A stretch of DNA of 47,542 bases from Gammaproteobacteria bacterium HGW-Gammaproteobacteria-4. GTDB taxonomy: Bacteria > Pseudomonadota > Gammaproteobacteria > Xanthomonadales > Xanthomonadaceae. Below, one piece after another: positions 25,543-34,249 of the stretch. The stretch spans positions 1 through 47,542 of the forward strand of contig PGZC01000012.1 in the NCBI GenBank assembly GCA_002839995.1. Reading direction: 5' to 3'. Positions within the stretch are counted from its first letter, which is position 1; each line of letters opens with the position of its first letter. The notes under the pieces are model-generated. The model saw only the letters and a list, made by a program, of their open reading frames with translations, was not told the origin of the DNA and made no database searches. Made by a program: the position numbers and the translations under genes.

Positions 25543-25962
25543 CTACCACTCGCCGACATTGGCCATCGAGGCCCACGGTTCAGCCGGCGGCAGGGCATCG
25601 CCCTTTTGCAGCAATTCGATCGAGATGCGATCGGGCGAGCGCACAAACGCCATGCGGCCATCGCGCGGTGGCCGGTTGATGGTGATGCCTTTGGCCTGCA
25701 GGCGCGCGCAGGTGGCATAGATATCGTCCACCGCGAACGCGAGATGCCCGAAGTTGCGGGCGCCGCCGTAATCCTCGGTATCGTAATTGAAGGTCAGTTC
25801 CACTTCCGCTTCCGGGTTTTCCGGCGCGCCCAGATACACCAGCGTGAAGCGGCCTGCAGGGTAATCCTTGCGCCGGGTCTCGATCAGGCCCAGCGCATCG
25901 CGAAAGAATGCCAGCGAGGCATCCAGATCGCGTACCCGAACCATGGCATGCAAATAGCGCAT
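25543..25962 (-). CDS. gloA: Lactoylglutathione lyase (glyoxalase I)
   Basis: A 139-residue VOC-fold enzyme. Metal ligands in family positions: His5 (MRYLHAM), Glu in AEVELTFNYD, His in NFGHLAFAV and Glu in RISIELLQKG. It isomerises the methylglyoxal-glutathione hemithioacetal to S-D-lactoylglutathione. It lies upstream of ccmA on the same strand; the ~70-nt spacing does not require co-transcription. AGGAGGT precedes the ATG. Confidence 0.93.
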   Translation of the reverse strand: MRYLHAMVRVRDLDASLAFFRDALGLIETRRKDYPAGRFTLVYLGAPENPEAEVELTFNYDTEDYGGARNFGHLAFAVDDIYATCARLQAKGITINRPPRDGRMAFVRSPDRISIELLQKGDALPPAEPWASMANVGEW

Positions 25963-26039
25963 TACGTTACCTCCTGTTGCCGCGAACTGTTGCCGCGAAA
26001 ATCGAAATCCTTCGCTTCGTCGTCACAAGACCTGCTCAC

Positions 26040-26136
26040 TCGCCCACAGGGTGGGCTCCTGCAATAAAGCATCGCCCACAGGGTGGGCTCCTACAAAAAC
26101 CCGGCGCTCACCTGTAGGAGCCCACCCTGTGGGCGA
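26040..26136. repeat. Three TAGGAGCCCACCCTGTGGGCGA palindromes
   Basis: Two minus-oriented copies (from 26040 and from 26072) are followed by one plus-oriented copy (26114-26136), between the glyoxalase and SDR genes. Confidence 0.9.
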
Positions 26137-26159
26137 CTGCACGCGTGCGCTGCGAACAA

Positions 26160-26978
26160 TCAATCCAGAAACAGATCGGGCAACAACGGCTGCCCCGGCT
26201 GCACGGCATAGACCGCGAAATCGCTGACGCCGGCCTCGCGCAGCACCTCGTCATCGATCAGGAACCGGCCACTGAATCCCGCCGCCGGGCGCGTCAGTAT
26301 CGCGTGCGCCGCATCGGCCATGATCTCGGGCTTGCGCGCGTTCGCGGTGTCCACGCCGGGAATCATGTTCAGCGCGTCGGTGGCGATCAGCGTGCGCGGC
26401 CACAGCGCGTTCACCGCCACGCCTTTCGGGCCGAACTCGGCGGCCAGCCCCAGGGTGACGAAGCTCATGCCCATCTTGGCCAACGTGTAACCAGTGTGCG
26501 CGCCCCACCATTTGGCATTCAGCGACGGCGGCGGCGCCAGGGTGAGGATGTGCGGATTCGCCGCCTTGAGCAGATGCGGCAGGCAGACCTGCGCACACAG
26601 GAAACTGCCGCGCGCATTGACCTGCTGCATCAGGTCGAAGCGCTTCATCGGTGTGTCGAGGGTGCCGCGCAACCAGATCGCGCTGGCATTGTTGACCAGG
26701 ATGTCGAGCCCGCCAAAACGCTCCACCGTCTGCGCCACCGCCGCCTGTACCGATGCTTCCTCGCGGATGTCGCAGCGGATCGCCAGCGCCTGCCCGCCCG
26801 CCGCCCGCACCGCCTCGGCCGCACTGTGGATGGTGCCCGGCAACTTCGGGTTGGGCACGTCCGACTTGGCCGCAATCGCCACATTGGCGCCATCGCGCGC
26901 CGCGCGCAGCGCAATCGCCAGACCGATGCCGCGCGAAGCGCCGGTGATGAACAGGGTTTTGCCGTGGAGCGAAGACAT
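26160..26978 (-). CDS. Short-chain dehydrogenase/reductase (HSDL2-like)
   Basis: A 272-residue classical SDR: nucleotide loop TGASRGIG, LVNNASAIWLRG, active-site YTLAK preceded by LAPPPSLNAKWWGAHTG. The sequence pattern resembles the hydroxysteroid-dehydrogenase-like 2 subgroup (KSDVPNPKLPGTIHSAAEAV). An Arg in the glycine loop and a Lys near the end of strand 2 suggest NADP(H). The ATG at 26978 with AGGCG upstream is preferred to longer starts, because the domain begins there. Substrate unknown. Confidence 0.9.
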   Translation of the reverse strand: MSSLHGKTLFITGASRGIGLAIALRAARDGANVAIAAKSDVPNPKLPGTIHSAAEAVRAAGGQALAIRCDIREEASVQAAVAQTVERFGGLDILVNNASAIWLRGTLDTPMKRFDLMQQVNARGSFLCAQVCLPHLLKAANPHILTLAPPPSLNAKWWGAHTGYTLAKMGMSFVTLGLAAEFGPKGVAVNALWPRTLIATDALNMIPGVDTANARKPEIMADAAHAILTRPAAGFSGRFLIDDEVLREAGVSDFAVYAVQPGQPLLPDLFLD

Positions 26979-27050
26979 TGCAAGACGCCTTGTGCATGGG
27001 TTACCGCAAAGAATACCTGCTCCGTCGCCCGGTTCTTCACGCAACCGTAA

Positions 27051-28343
27051 TCAATGGCCTTGCAACGCCCGGTAACGCCGGCCCAGCCACAGCGCCAGCA
27101 CCAGCCACACGGCGGCCAGCGGCACGGCGGTAAACGCGATGCCGGCAATGCCGAAGCCCAGCCACAGCAGCAGGCCGTTGGCCCAGGCGCCGACCTGGTC
27201 GCCGACGCGGTAGACAAAGGTGTCGATCAGGTTCTTGGCCTTGTACTTGGTCTCGCGCGGCAGCGGCACATACAGCGCTTCGCGCGAGGGCCGCGACACG
27301 GCGAAGTTGGTGACCCGCCGCGCCACGGTGAACACCACCACCGCAACCAGCACCGGCATCAACCCGAGCCCGATGAACCCGATGATGCTGATCAGCGGCA
27401 GTGCGGCCAGGGTAAGCCCGACGCCCAGTTTCGCCATCAATCGGCCGGTGATGAAGACCTGAAACACCAGTGTCAGCGAATTCACCCAGATATCGACGTG
27501 GGCAAAATATGCGGTCTGCGCGGCGGCGCCATCGATGCTGGCAGCGACGATCTGCGCCTGCAGGAAATACAGGAACGTGGAGCCGATGGTGTAAAGCAGC
27601 ATGTAGCCGCACACGCCGAGCAGGTACGGCGAACGCAGCGCCAGGCGAAAGCCGTCCAGCGCGCTGCCGCCGAGCACTTCCTGGTCTCGCTGTTGTTGCG
27701 TGTGATCCTGGCTGCCGACCCGGCGGGCGATCGCAAACATGCACCACAGCGCCAGCTCCAGCAGCAGCAGCGAAATCAACAGCAGCGGCGGTGCGCCGAG
27801 CGCGTCCACCAGACTGGCGGTGACCACGCCGCCGATCAACGCGCCCAGGGTGCCACCGGCGGCGATCACCCCGTACAGGCGCCGCGACTGTTCGCTGCGG
27901 AACACGTCCGCCATCACCGCCCAGAACACCGAGACGGCGAACAGGTTGAACACGCTGACCCAGACAAAGAACACGCGTCCGGTCCACACCTGCGCGCTTT
28001 CGGGCAACACGCTGAGCGCGGCGTAAAACAGCAGCAGGCACAGCATCAGCAGGCGGTAGCTCCACGCCACGAAACGCCGCCGGGGCAGACGCGACACCAG
28101 CATCGAGAACAGCGGACTGACCACCAGCGTTGCCAGCAACGTGGCGGTGAACAACCAGGGCAGGTTGCGCACGCCGCCGGCCACGCCCATCTGGTCGCGG
28201 ATTGGCCGCAGGATGAAATACCCGGCCATCAACAACAGGAAGTACAACGCCGACAAGCCCAGCACCTGCCACTCGTCGCGGCGCACGGCGAACAATAGCT
28301 GCAAGACGCTGGGCCGATCGGGCAGTGCCGCTGATGGGTTCAT
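27051..28343 (-). CDS. MFS-type transporter resembling nucleotide (ATP/ADP) translocases
   Basis: A 430-residue protein with about 12 hydrophobic segments. Its pattern (ALYFLLLMAGYFILRPIRDQ near the start; FWAVMADVFRSEQSRRLYGV; ETKYKAKNLIDTFVYRVGDQ) resembles the Npt1/Npt2 family of nucleotide-transporter-like MFS proteins that is also common in free-living proteobacteria. The substrate cannot be read; true ATP/ADP exchange is not implied. The ATG at 28343 is 17 nt after the preceding gene's stop, so it is probably co-transcribed with the D-2-hydroxyacid dehydrogenase. Confidence 0.8.
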   Translation of the reverse strand: MNPSAALPDRPSVLQLLFAVRRDEWQVLGLSALYFLLLMAGYFILRPIRDQMGVAGGVRNLPWLFTATLLATLVVSPLFSMLVSRLPRRRFVAWSYRLLMLCLLLFYAALSVLPESAQVWTGRVFFVWVSVFNLFAVSVFWAVMADVFRSEQSRRLYGVIAAGGTLGALIGGVVTASLVDALGAPPLLLISLLLLELALWCMFAIARRVGSQDHTQQQRDQEVLGGSALDGFRLALRSPYLLGVCGYMLLYTIGSTFLYFLQAQIVAASIDGAAAQTAYFAHVDIWVNSLTLVFQVFITGRLMAKLGVGLTLAALPLISIIGFIGLGLMPVLVAVVVFTVARRVTNFAVSRPSREALYVPLPRETKYKAKNLIDTFVYRVGDQVGAWANGLLLWLGFGIAGIAFTAVPLAAVWLVLALWLGRRYRALQGH

Positions 28344-28360
28344 GACGGGTTGTCTGCCGC

Positions 28361-29515
28361 TCAATAACCGCGCGCGATATCGACCACGTTCAACAACGGT
28401 TCGCCGGCGACGTAGCGACGCAGGTTTTCAGCGACCACGATCCAGTAGCGCTCGCCCTGCACATCGGAGCTGGCCGCCACGTGCGGGGTGATGATCACGT
28501 TCGGCTGCAACCACAACGCATGCGACTTGGGCAGCGGTTCCGGTTCAGTGACATCCAGCCCGGCGCCGGCGACCCGGCCCGAGCGCAGCGCCGCCACCAA
28601 CGCATCGGTAACCACGCTGCGGCCACGTCCGACATTGATGAAATAGGCGCCGGGCTTCAGCGCGGCAAAGAATGTGCGATCGAACAGGTCGGTGGTTTCA
28701 GGTGTGAGCGGGGTGGCGTTCACCACCACATCCGCCTGCGCCGCCAGCGTGAGCAATTCATCGGGCAGGCCGACCTGGGCGACGAAGTCGGGGCCGTCGC
28801 GGCTGCTGTTGCGGGTGGCAATCACGCGCATGCCGAGCCCGTGCGCACGTCGCGCCACTTCGGTGCCAATGCCGCCCAGGCCCACCACCAGCAGGGTGCG
28901 GCCGGTGACCTCGCGCATCGGTTGACCCTCGTCCGCGTCGCCGCGCCAGACGCGCACCTGCTGCGCCCGGCCGTAGTGCGGCAAGCCGCGCGCCAGCGCC
29001 ATCATCATGGCAATGGCGTGTTCGGCGATCGGCACCGCGCTGGTGCGCTGCATGTTGCTCAGCACGATGCCGCGTTCGGCCAATCCCGGCACCACCACGC
29101 AGCGTTCGGCGCCGACCGACAGCAACTGGATCCAGTGCAGTTGCTTCGCCGCCGCCAGCACCTCGGCGCTGCACACGCCGACCACCGCCTGCACGTCGGC
29201 AAGTTGCGCTGCCAACGGCGCGCCCCGATCAAGCGCGCGCAAACGCACCTCGGGCACCGCCGCCTGCAACTGCGCCAAACGTGCGGCATCCGCGTAAGCC
29301 ACCGCAATCTGCGTGGGCACTTTCCAGCCCGGCACATCGCGCGCAGCAACCGGGCTCGCCTGCAAACCCAGGGTCTCGATCAGGGCCAGCGCTTGCGGGG
29401 TTGGTGGCGGGGGCGCTGCAACGACCGGCGCGGCCCAGCCCGTGAGCAACAATGCGAACAACGCACACCAGCCCACGCAACCCGCCCGTTTCACCGTCTG
29501 TTCGTTTCCGACCAT
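28361..29515 (-). CDS. D-2-hydroxyacid dehydrogenase with an N-terminal signal-peptide-like extension
   Basis: A 384-residue protein, about 50 longer than usual. The NAD-binding Rossmann loop is VVGLGGIGTEVARR; catalytic Arg in INVGRGRSV, Glu in VTEPEPLP and His in TPHVAASS are all present. The N-terminus has basic residues (K9, R10), a hydrophobic core (CALFALLLTGWAAPVVAA) and a Pro-rich stretch, an export-signal pattern that is odd for an NAD-dependent enzyme. No later in-frame start would leave a complete domain. It reduces 2-ketoacids or oxidises 2-hydroxyacids in the family; the substrate is unknown. The ATG at 29515 begins the leader. Confidence 0.85.
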   Translation of the reverse strand: MVGNEQTVKRAGCVGWCALFALLLTGWAAPVVAAPPPPTPQALALIETLGLQASPVAARDVPGWKVPTQIAVAYADAARLAQLQAAVPEVRLRALDRGAPLAAQLADVQAVVGVCSAEVLAAAKQLHWIQLLSVGAERCVVVPGLAERGIVLSNMQRTSAVPIAEHAIAMMMALARGLPHYGRAQQVRVWRGDADEGQPMREVTGRTLLVVGLGGIGTEVARRAHGLGMRVIATRNSSRDGPDFVAQVGLPDELLTLAAQADVVVNATPLTPETTDLFDRTFFAALKPGAYFINVGRGRSVVTDALVAALRSGRVAGAGLDVTEPEPLPKSHALWLQPNVIITPHVAASSDVQGERYWIVVAENLRRYVAGEPLLNVVDIARGY

Positions 29516-29628
29516 GGCTTTGCCCTTCGCGGTCCGGCAAGGCGCAGCATAGCGCACGTCGGTTGCGGTCGTTGCGAGGGCGCGGCGGTGTCCGCGGCGC
29601 CGATCATGCGTATCGCCATGCCAGCAGT

Positions 29629-29664
29629 TGCCATCTGGATGGCAGATGCGTATGATTTCATGCG
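29629..29664. promoter_or_regulatory. Likely operator of the toxin-antitoxin operon
   Basis: TGCCATCTGGATGGCA at 29629-29644 is a nearly perfect palindrome, followed by a second imperfect one (GCGTATGATTTCATGCG, 29648-29664). Both lie just upstream of the antitoxin ATG at 29689, as expected for TA autoregulation. Confidence 0.5.
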
Positions 29665-29688
29665 TGTCAAAACCCGAGGCCCATCACC

Positions 29689-29937
29689 ATGCCCGAACCG
29701 CAACTGTCCGTCCGCAGCGCGCGCGCGCGCGAACTCGCTCACAGTCTCGCCAAGCGCGAGCGCCGCACGGTTGCTGAAGTGGTCGAGCGCGCGCTGGAAG
29801 AATACTCGGCGCATCAGACCGGCCGCGCACCGGCTGCGGAGTTTTATCGCGAGCTCAATCGCCAGTTCGCAACCGACGTGGATCTTGAGCAACTGATCCA
29901 GGCAAGCCGTGAACCACACGCCGGGGCGATTCTTTGA
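29689..29937 (+). CDS. vapB: VapB-type antitoxin
   Basis: An 82-residue protein. Residues ~5-45 (VRSARARELAHSLAKRERRT then VAEVVERALEEY) look like a ribbon-helix-helix or related DNA-binding N-terminus of VapB/Rv0623-type antitoxins. The acidic-to-neutral C-terminus should wrap the toxin. It overlaps the toxin start by 4 nt (TTGA, 29934-29937), and palindromes upstream suggest autoregulation. Confidence 0.8.
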   Translation: MPEPQLSVRSARARELAHSLAKRERRTVAEVVERALEEYSAHQTGRAPAAEFYRELNRQFATDVDLEQLIQASREPHAGAIL

Positions 29938-30356
29938 TCTTTCTCGATACCAATGTCATTTCGGAAACCCTGCGCAAGGCGCCTCACGCTGCGGTCATGA
30001 ACTGGCTTGCGGTACATGACGATTCGCTCGCCATTCCGACCGTTACCATCGCCGAGATCGCGTTTGGCATCGCAAAAATTCGTCCCGACGAACGCTCGCT
30101 GCTTTTACAGCGCGGACTGGATGCCTGGCGCAGTCGATTTGCCGGAAGGATTTTTGCCTTTACCGAACAGGCGGCGCTGATTTACGGCGACCTGATGGGC
30201 GCGGCACACCAAGCCGGTAGGGCGCTCAGTGCCCCGGATGGAATGATCGCGGCCATCGCGATCGTCAACCAGGGCCGACTTGCAAGCCGCAACACCCGCG
30301 ATTTCGGCGCATTACCCGTGACATTGATCAATCCATGGGGCGACATCGCGCCCTGA
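29934..30356 (+). CDS. vapC: VapC-type PIN-domain toxin
   Basis: A 140-residue PIN ribonuclease: IFLDTNVISETLRK (first Asp), TVTIAEIAFG (Glu), SAPDGMIAAIA (Asp) and ASRNTRDFGALPV give the acidic catalytic set. The FitB/VapC subgroup cleaves specific RNAs when freed of antitoxin. The start is a TTG at 29934 overlapping the antitoxin stop; a weak start here would keep toxin below antitoxin. Confidence 0.92.
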   Translation: MIFLDTNVISETLRKAPHAAVMNWLAVHDDSLAIPTVTIAEIAFGIAKIRPDERSLLLQRGLDAWRSRFAGRIFAFTEQAALIYGDLMGAAHQAGRALSAPDGMIAAIAIVNQGRLASRNTRDFGALPVTLINPWGDIAP

Positions 30357-30424
30357 GTTGCTTCGCGGCAGCATGCGCCCCACAGTGGTGGGTTCCGCCG
30401 CACAGGAATCGCCGGCCCGCCGCC

Positions 30425-32272
30425 ATGCACCCGCACGCCACACCCGCAATCACCAACGACGCCGACATCGCGCGCGGCTTTCTCGGCGCGTTCCGCTTCA
30501 GCGCGCGGGCGCTGGAGCTGGTGTGGAGCACCAGCCATGCGCTGACCATCGCGCTCGGGCTGCTGACGCTGATCGCCGGCCTGCTGCCGGCTGGTATCGC
30601 CTGGGTGGGCGCGCAGATCGTGGACGCAGTGGTGGCTGCGGCGCAAACCGTGCGCGCCGGCGGCGCCACGCCGCTGCCGGCGGTGTTGTGGCTGGTCGCG
30701 CTGGAAGGCGCGCTGGTGGCGGCAATGGCGGGCGCGCAGCGCGGCATTTCGTTCTGCCAGTCGCTGCTGCGCGCGCAACTCGGGCAACGGGTCAACGAGA
30801 TGATTCTGGAGAAGGCACTCACCCTGGACCTGGCGCAGTTCGAGGATGCCGAGTTCTACGACAAGCTGACGCGGGCGCGGCGCGAAGCCTCCAGCCGGCC
30901 GCTATCGCTGGTCAACCGCACCTTCGGCCTGGCGCAGAACCTGATCGCGCTGGTGAGTTATGCGGCGCTGTTGGTGCAGTTTTCGCCATGGGCGATGGCG
31001 GTGCTGGTGCTGGCCGGCCTGCCCGCGTTCCTCGCCGAAGCCCGGTTCTCGGGCGATGCGTTCCGCTTGTTCCGCTGGCGCTCGCCGGAAACGCGGATGC
31101 AGCTGTATCTGGAAACCGTGCTGGCGCGCGAGGATCACGCCAAGGAGGTCAAGCTGTTCGGGCTTGGTCCGTTGCTGCTGGAGCGCTATCGCGACATCTT
31201 CCATCGGCTTTATGCCGCCGACCGCAGCCTCACCTTGCGCCGCGACAGTTGGGGCCTCGGGCTCGGCCTGATCGGCACGCTGGCGCTCTATTCGGCCTAT
31301 GCGTGGATCGCGGTCACCACGGTGATCGGGCGGATCAGCCTGGGCCAGATGACCATGTACCTGATGCTGTTCCGGCAGGGGCAGTCGGCGGTATCGGCGA
31401 TTCTGTCGTCGCTCGGCGGCATGTACGAGGACAACCTCTACCTGTCCACGCTGTACGACTATCTGGAAACCCCGGTCGCCACGAACAGCGGTAGCGCGGT
31501 GCATGGGCCGGAGCCCAGCGACGGCATTCGTTTCGAACACGTCACGTTCACCTATCCCGGCGCCGACACCCCGGCGCTGCACGACATCAGCCTGCATATC
31601 CGGCCCGGGCAATCGCTGGCGCTGGTCGGCCGGAACGGCTCGGGCAAGACCACCCTGATCAAGCTGCTGACGCGGCTGTACCCGCCCGACTCCGGCCGCA
31701 TCGTGCTCGATGGCCGCGAACTGGGCGAGTGGGACGAGGACACCCTGCGCCGGCGCATCGGCGTGATCTTTCAGGATTTCGCGCGCTACCAGATGCGCGT
31801 GGGCGAGAACATCGGCGCTGGCGATGTCGGCCATTTCGAGGACGCGGTACGCTGGCGCGCGGCCAGCGACAAGGGCATGGCCAGCGCGTTCATCGATGCG
31901 TTGCCGGCCGGCTTCGATACCCAGCTCGGCAAGTGGTTTCGCGACGGCCGCGAGCTGTCCGGCGGGCAATGGCAGAAAATCGCACTGGCGCGCGCCTTCA
32001 TGCGCGCGCAGGCGGACATCCTGGTGCTCGACGAACCCACCGCAGCGATGGACGCCGAGGCCGAGGCCAACGTGTTCGAACACTTCCGCGGGCTCAGTAC
32101 CAACCGCATCGTGATCCTGATCTCGCACCGTTTTTCGACGGTGCGCATGGCCGACCAGATCATCGTGATCCAGGACGGCCGCATCATCGAACACGGCAGC
32201 CACGCGCAGTTGCTGGCACAGGCCGGGCATTACGCGCATTTGTTCGCGCTGCAAGCGCGTGGTTATCAATAG
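30425..32272 (+). CDS. ABC exporter, fused permease and ATPase
   Basis: A 615-residue half-transporter. The N-terminal ~340 residues hold about six membrane helices (e.g. ALTIALGLLTLIAGLLPAGI). The ATPase has Walker A GRNGSGKTT (~401-409), signature LSGGQWQKIALARA (~511), Walker B ILVLDEPTAAMD (~531) and switch LISHRF. It should work as a homodimer exporting an unknown substrate. The ATG at 30425 is the first with a plausible N-terminus; the frame is open further upstream but overlaps vapC. It is convergent with the small gene at 32282. Confidence 0.92.
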   Translation: MHPHATPAITNDADIARGFLGAFRFSARALELVWSTSHALTIALGLLTLIAGLLPAGIAWVGAQIVDAVVAAAQTVRAGGATPLPAVLWLVALEGALVAAMAGAQRGISFCQSLLRAQLGQRVNEMILEKALTLDLAQFEDAEFYDKLTRARREASSRPLSLVNRTFGLAQNLIALVSYAALLVQFSPWAMAVLVLAGLPAFLAEARFSGDAFRLFRWRSPETRMQLYLETVLAREDHAKEVKLFGLGPLLLERYRDIFHRLYAADRSLTLRRDSWGLGLGLIGTLALYSAYAWIAVTTVIGRISLGQMTMYLMLFRQGQSAVSAILSSLGGMYEDNLYLSTLYDYLETPVATNSGSAVHGPEPSDGIRFEHVTFTYPGADTPALHDISLHIRPGQSLALVGRNGSGKTTLIKLLTRLYPPDSGRIVLDGRELGEWDEDTLRRRIGVIFQDFARYQMRVGENIGAGDVGHFEDAVRWRAASDKGMASAFIDALPAGFDTQLGKWFRDGRELSGGQWQKIALARAFMRAQADILVLDEPTAAMDAEAEANVFEHFRGLSTNRIVILISHRFSTVRMADQIIVIQDGRIIEHGSHAQLLAQAGHYAHLFALQARGYQ

Positions 32273-32281
32273 CGGGCGCGA

Positions 32282-32485
32282 TCAGGCAACGCGGAACAGC
32301 GGGCGGTTGCTGCTGGCGGTGTAGGAACGGTTACGGACATAGCCGCTGCTGGTGCCGTAGCCGATGCCGAAGTCGCGCTCGCGGTACTGCGCACTCAGAC
32401 GGTCGCTGCCGGACTGCGCCTGACGCTCGCTTTGACGGCGTTCGTTGAGGTGGGCGATTGTCGTGGTGGTGGTGATGGTGTTCAT
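32282..32485 (-). CDS. Small hypothetical protein with Thr-rich N-terminus
   Basis: A 67-residue protein. It begins MNTITTTTTIAHLNERRQSE and continues with polar, Ser/Tyr/Arg-rich sequence ending NRPLFRVA. A strong GGAGG ribosome-binding site lies before the ATG at 32485. No cysteine, signal peptide or membrane helix. I recognise no family; the good ribosome-binding site and the isolated position between the exporter and nitrilase genes are the main reasons to call it. Confidence 0.6.
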   Translation of the reverse strand: MNTITTTTTIAHLNERRQSERQAQSGSDRLSAQYRERDFGIGYGTSSGYVRNRSYTASSNRPLFRVA

Positions 32486-32611
32486 GTGAGCCTCCGTGGG
32501 TTGGTGTGCTGGTAATGTATAACACCAACTCAATAGCCACATGTGCCGAAGGTCACCCCGCGAACCATTCGACCCCGGGTCGCAAGGCGCTGCGTCCATG
32601 TACCGCGCCCT

Positions 32612-33574
32612 TCATTCGTCGTCAGCGAAGCGCACGCCGGTCGGCCGCGCGCGATTCACCTGCAACTCCAGCACATCGGGCCGCGAATAATGGCCAAACG
32701 GATCGAAGCTCTGGCGCTCGGCGCGGACTGTCGCCAACGACAGCTCGGCCAGCCACAGGCCGGTCTGGCTCACCTGCGGTTCGAGCAGCCATTGCCCATC
32801 CGGGCCGGCGATGCAGCTGCCGCCATCGGCACATACGTCCGGCAGCGCAGCACGCAATGTCCCGGCATGTGGAATGTCTGCGGGAACATCACTACGACGC
32901 ATCAGGCCGCTGACCGACAACACGTAGCAACGGCCCTCGCGGGCGATGAAGCGGGTGATGTCGGCGGTATTGCGGACATTTCCCGGCCAGCAGGCTACAT
33001 GCACGTTGATGCCCTGCGCGTACAGCGCACTGCGTGCCAGCGGCATCCAGTTTTCCCAGCAGTTCAGGCCACCGACGGCGAAGCCGTCGAGTGCCAACAC
33101 CCGCAGGCCATGGCCATCGCCCGGCGCCCATACCAGCCGCTCCTCGTGGGTCGGCATCAGCTTGCGATGGACGTTACGCACCTGGCCCTGATCGTCGATC
33201 GTCACCTGCGCGCAATACAGGCTGTGCCCGCCGCGATCCGCCGGCCGCTCGATGATGCCGAGCATCACCTGGATGTGGCCACGGCGCGCGGCTTCGCACA
33301 GCAACGCAAGATCGCCGCGCGCGATGTCCACCGCCTCGCGTGCATAGCGCGCATACAGCGTTTTCTGGAAGTCCGATTCAAACCGCGCACCGTCGGTATG
33401 CTCGACCCAGAACGGATAGCCCGGCAGCAGCGCCTCGCCAAACGCGATCAGCCGCGCGCCCTGCATGGCAGCGGCATCGACCTGCGCCACCACCCGCTGC
33501 ACGGTGGCTTCGCGATCGAGCCAGACCGGCGCGATCTGGGCCACGGCGACGGTGAGGGTGTTGTCGTTGGGCAT
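32612..33574 (-). CDS. Carbon-nitrogen hydrolase, nitrilase family
   Basis: A 320-residue CN-hydrolase. The catalytic triad is visible: Glu in IAFGEALLPGYP, Lys in VHRKLMPTHEER and Cys in GGLNCWENW. The CWENW/HRKL spacing is that of true nitrilases (nitrile to carboxylate plus ammonia) or cyanide-degrading relatives, rather than amidases of the Nit/Omega class; the substrate is unresolved. It is divergent from a GNAT gene (59-bp gap). Confidence 0.9.
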   Translation of the reverse strand: MPNDNTLTVAVAQIAPVWLDREATVQRVVAQVDAAAMQGARLIAFGEALLPGYPFWVEHTDGARFESDFQKTLYARYAREAVDIARGDLALLCEAARRGHIQVMLGIIERPADRGGHSLYCAQVTIDDQGQVRNVHRKLMPTHEERLVWAPGDGHGLRVLALDGFAVGGLNCWENWMPLARSALYAQGINVHVACWPGNVRNTADITRFIAREGRCYVLSVSGLMRRSDVPADIPHAGTLRAALPDVCADGGSCIAGPDGQWLLEPQVSQTGLWLAELSLATVRAERQSFDPFGHYSRPDVLELQVNRARPTGVRFADDE

Positions 33575-33633
33575 GGTGCTGTCCTGCTGTGAAAGTGCTT
33601 GAATGATCCACCAATCTTCAGCCGGGGTCGATC

Positions 33634-34128
33634 ATGCCGCCCAATCCAATCAGCGTCCGCTCCGCCACTCCCGCCGATGCGGCGGCGGTAGCTGCCATGG
33701 TGGAGTGCTACTGGCGCTTCGAGGGCATCGAAGGCTTTGACGCCGAACGCGTCGAAGCAACGCTCGCCCGGTTATTACGCGCGCCGGCGCATGGCGCTAT
33801 CTGGATCGCGGAAGCCGACGAAGAAAGCTGCGGATACCTGATCGCCATGTATGTGTTCAGCATCGAATACGGCGGCCTGTGTGCCGAGATCGACGAGTTG
33901 TGGCTCGCGCCCGACCAACGCGGCAGCGGTGCCGGCCGCCTGTTGCTGAACACCGCCGAACGCGCATTCGTCGCACGCGGCTGCGTGCATGTGGCTTTGC
34001 ACGTTGGCAGCGAAAATGACAGCGCACGTGGCTTCTATCACCACCTTGGCTATCAGGTGCGCACTGGCTTTCGAACACTGCACAAGCCGCTGGACGCCGC
34101 GCAAGCCTCGGCTCAGATTGCAATGTGA
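33634..34128 (+). CDS. GNAT family N-acetyltransferase
   Basis: A 164-residue GNAT protein. The acetyl-CoA-binding motif A is LWLAPDQRGSGAGRLLLNTA, with motif B ARGFYHHLGYQVRTGF. The substrate is unknown. It is divergent from the nitrilase and convergent with a secreted hypothetical protein, with a hairpin between. Confidence 0.9.
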   Translation: MPPNPISVRSATPADAAAVAAMVECYWRFEGIEGFDAERVEATLARLLRAPAHGAIWIAEADEESCGYLIAMYVFSIEYGGLCAEIDELWLAPDQRGSGAGRLLLNTAERAFVARGCVHVALHVGSENDSARGFYHHLGYQVRTGFRTLHKPLDAAQASAQIAM

Positions 34129-34211
34129 TCACCTGGCTGCGACAACGGCTCACCGCGCCTGCGTGTCCAGCATCAAGACGACAATGCTCTGGTCTGTGCA
34201 ATGCAACATCA

Positions 34212-34238
34212 CGCGCGGTCGTATGTGGCGACCGCGCG
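34212..34238. terminator. Perfect 10-bp hairpin between convergent genes
   Basis: CGCGCGGTCG (34212-34221), 7-nt loop, CGACCGCGCG (34229-34238). It sits between the GNAT stop (34128) and the stop of the next minus-strand gene (34250). No T-run, so intrinsic termination is uncertain. Confidence 0.45.
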
Positions 34239-34249
34239 CGGTCAGGCTG

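Noticed and set aside
27054-28298. 414-codon plus-strand frame
   Set aside because: Antisense to the MFS transporter; Gln/His/Arg-rich shadow.
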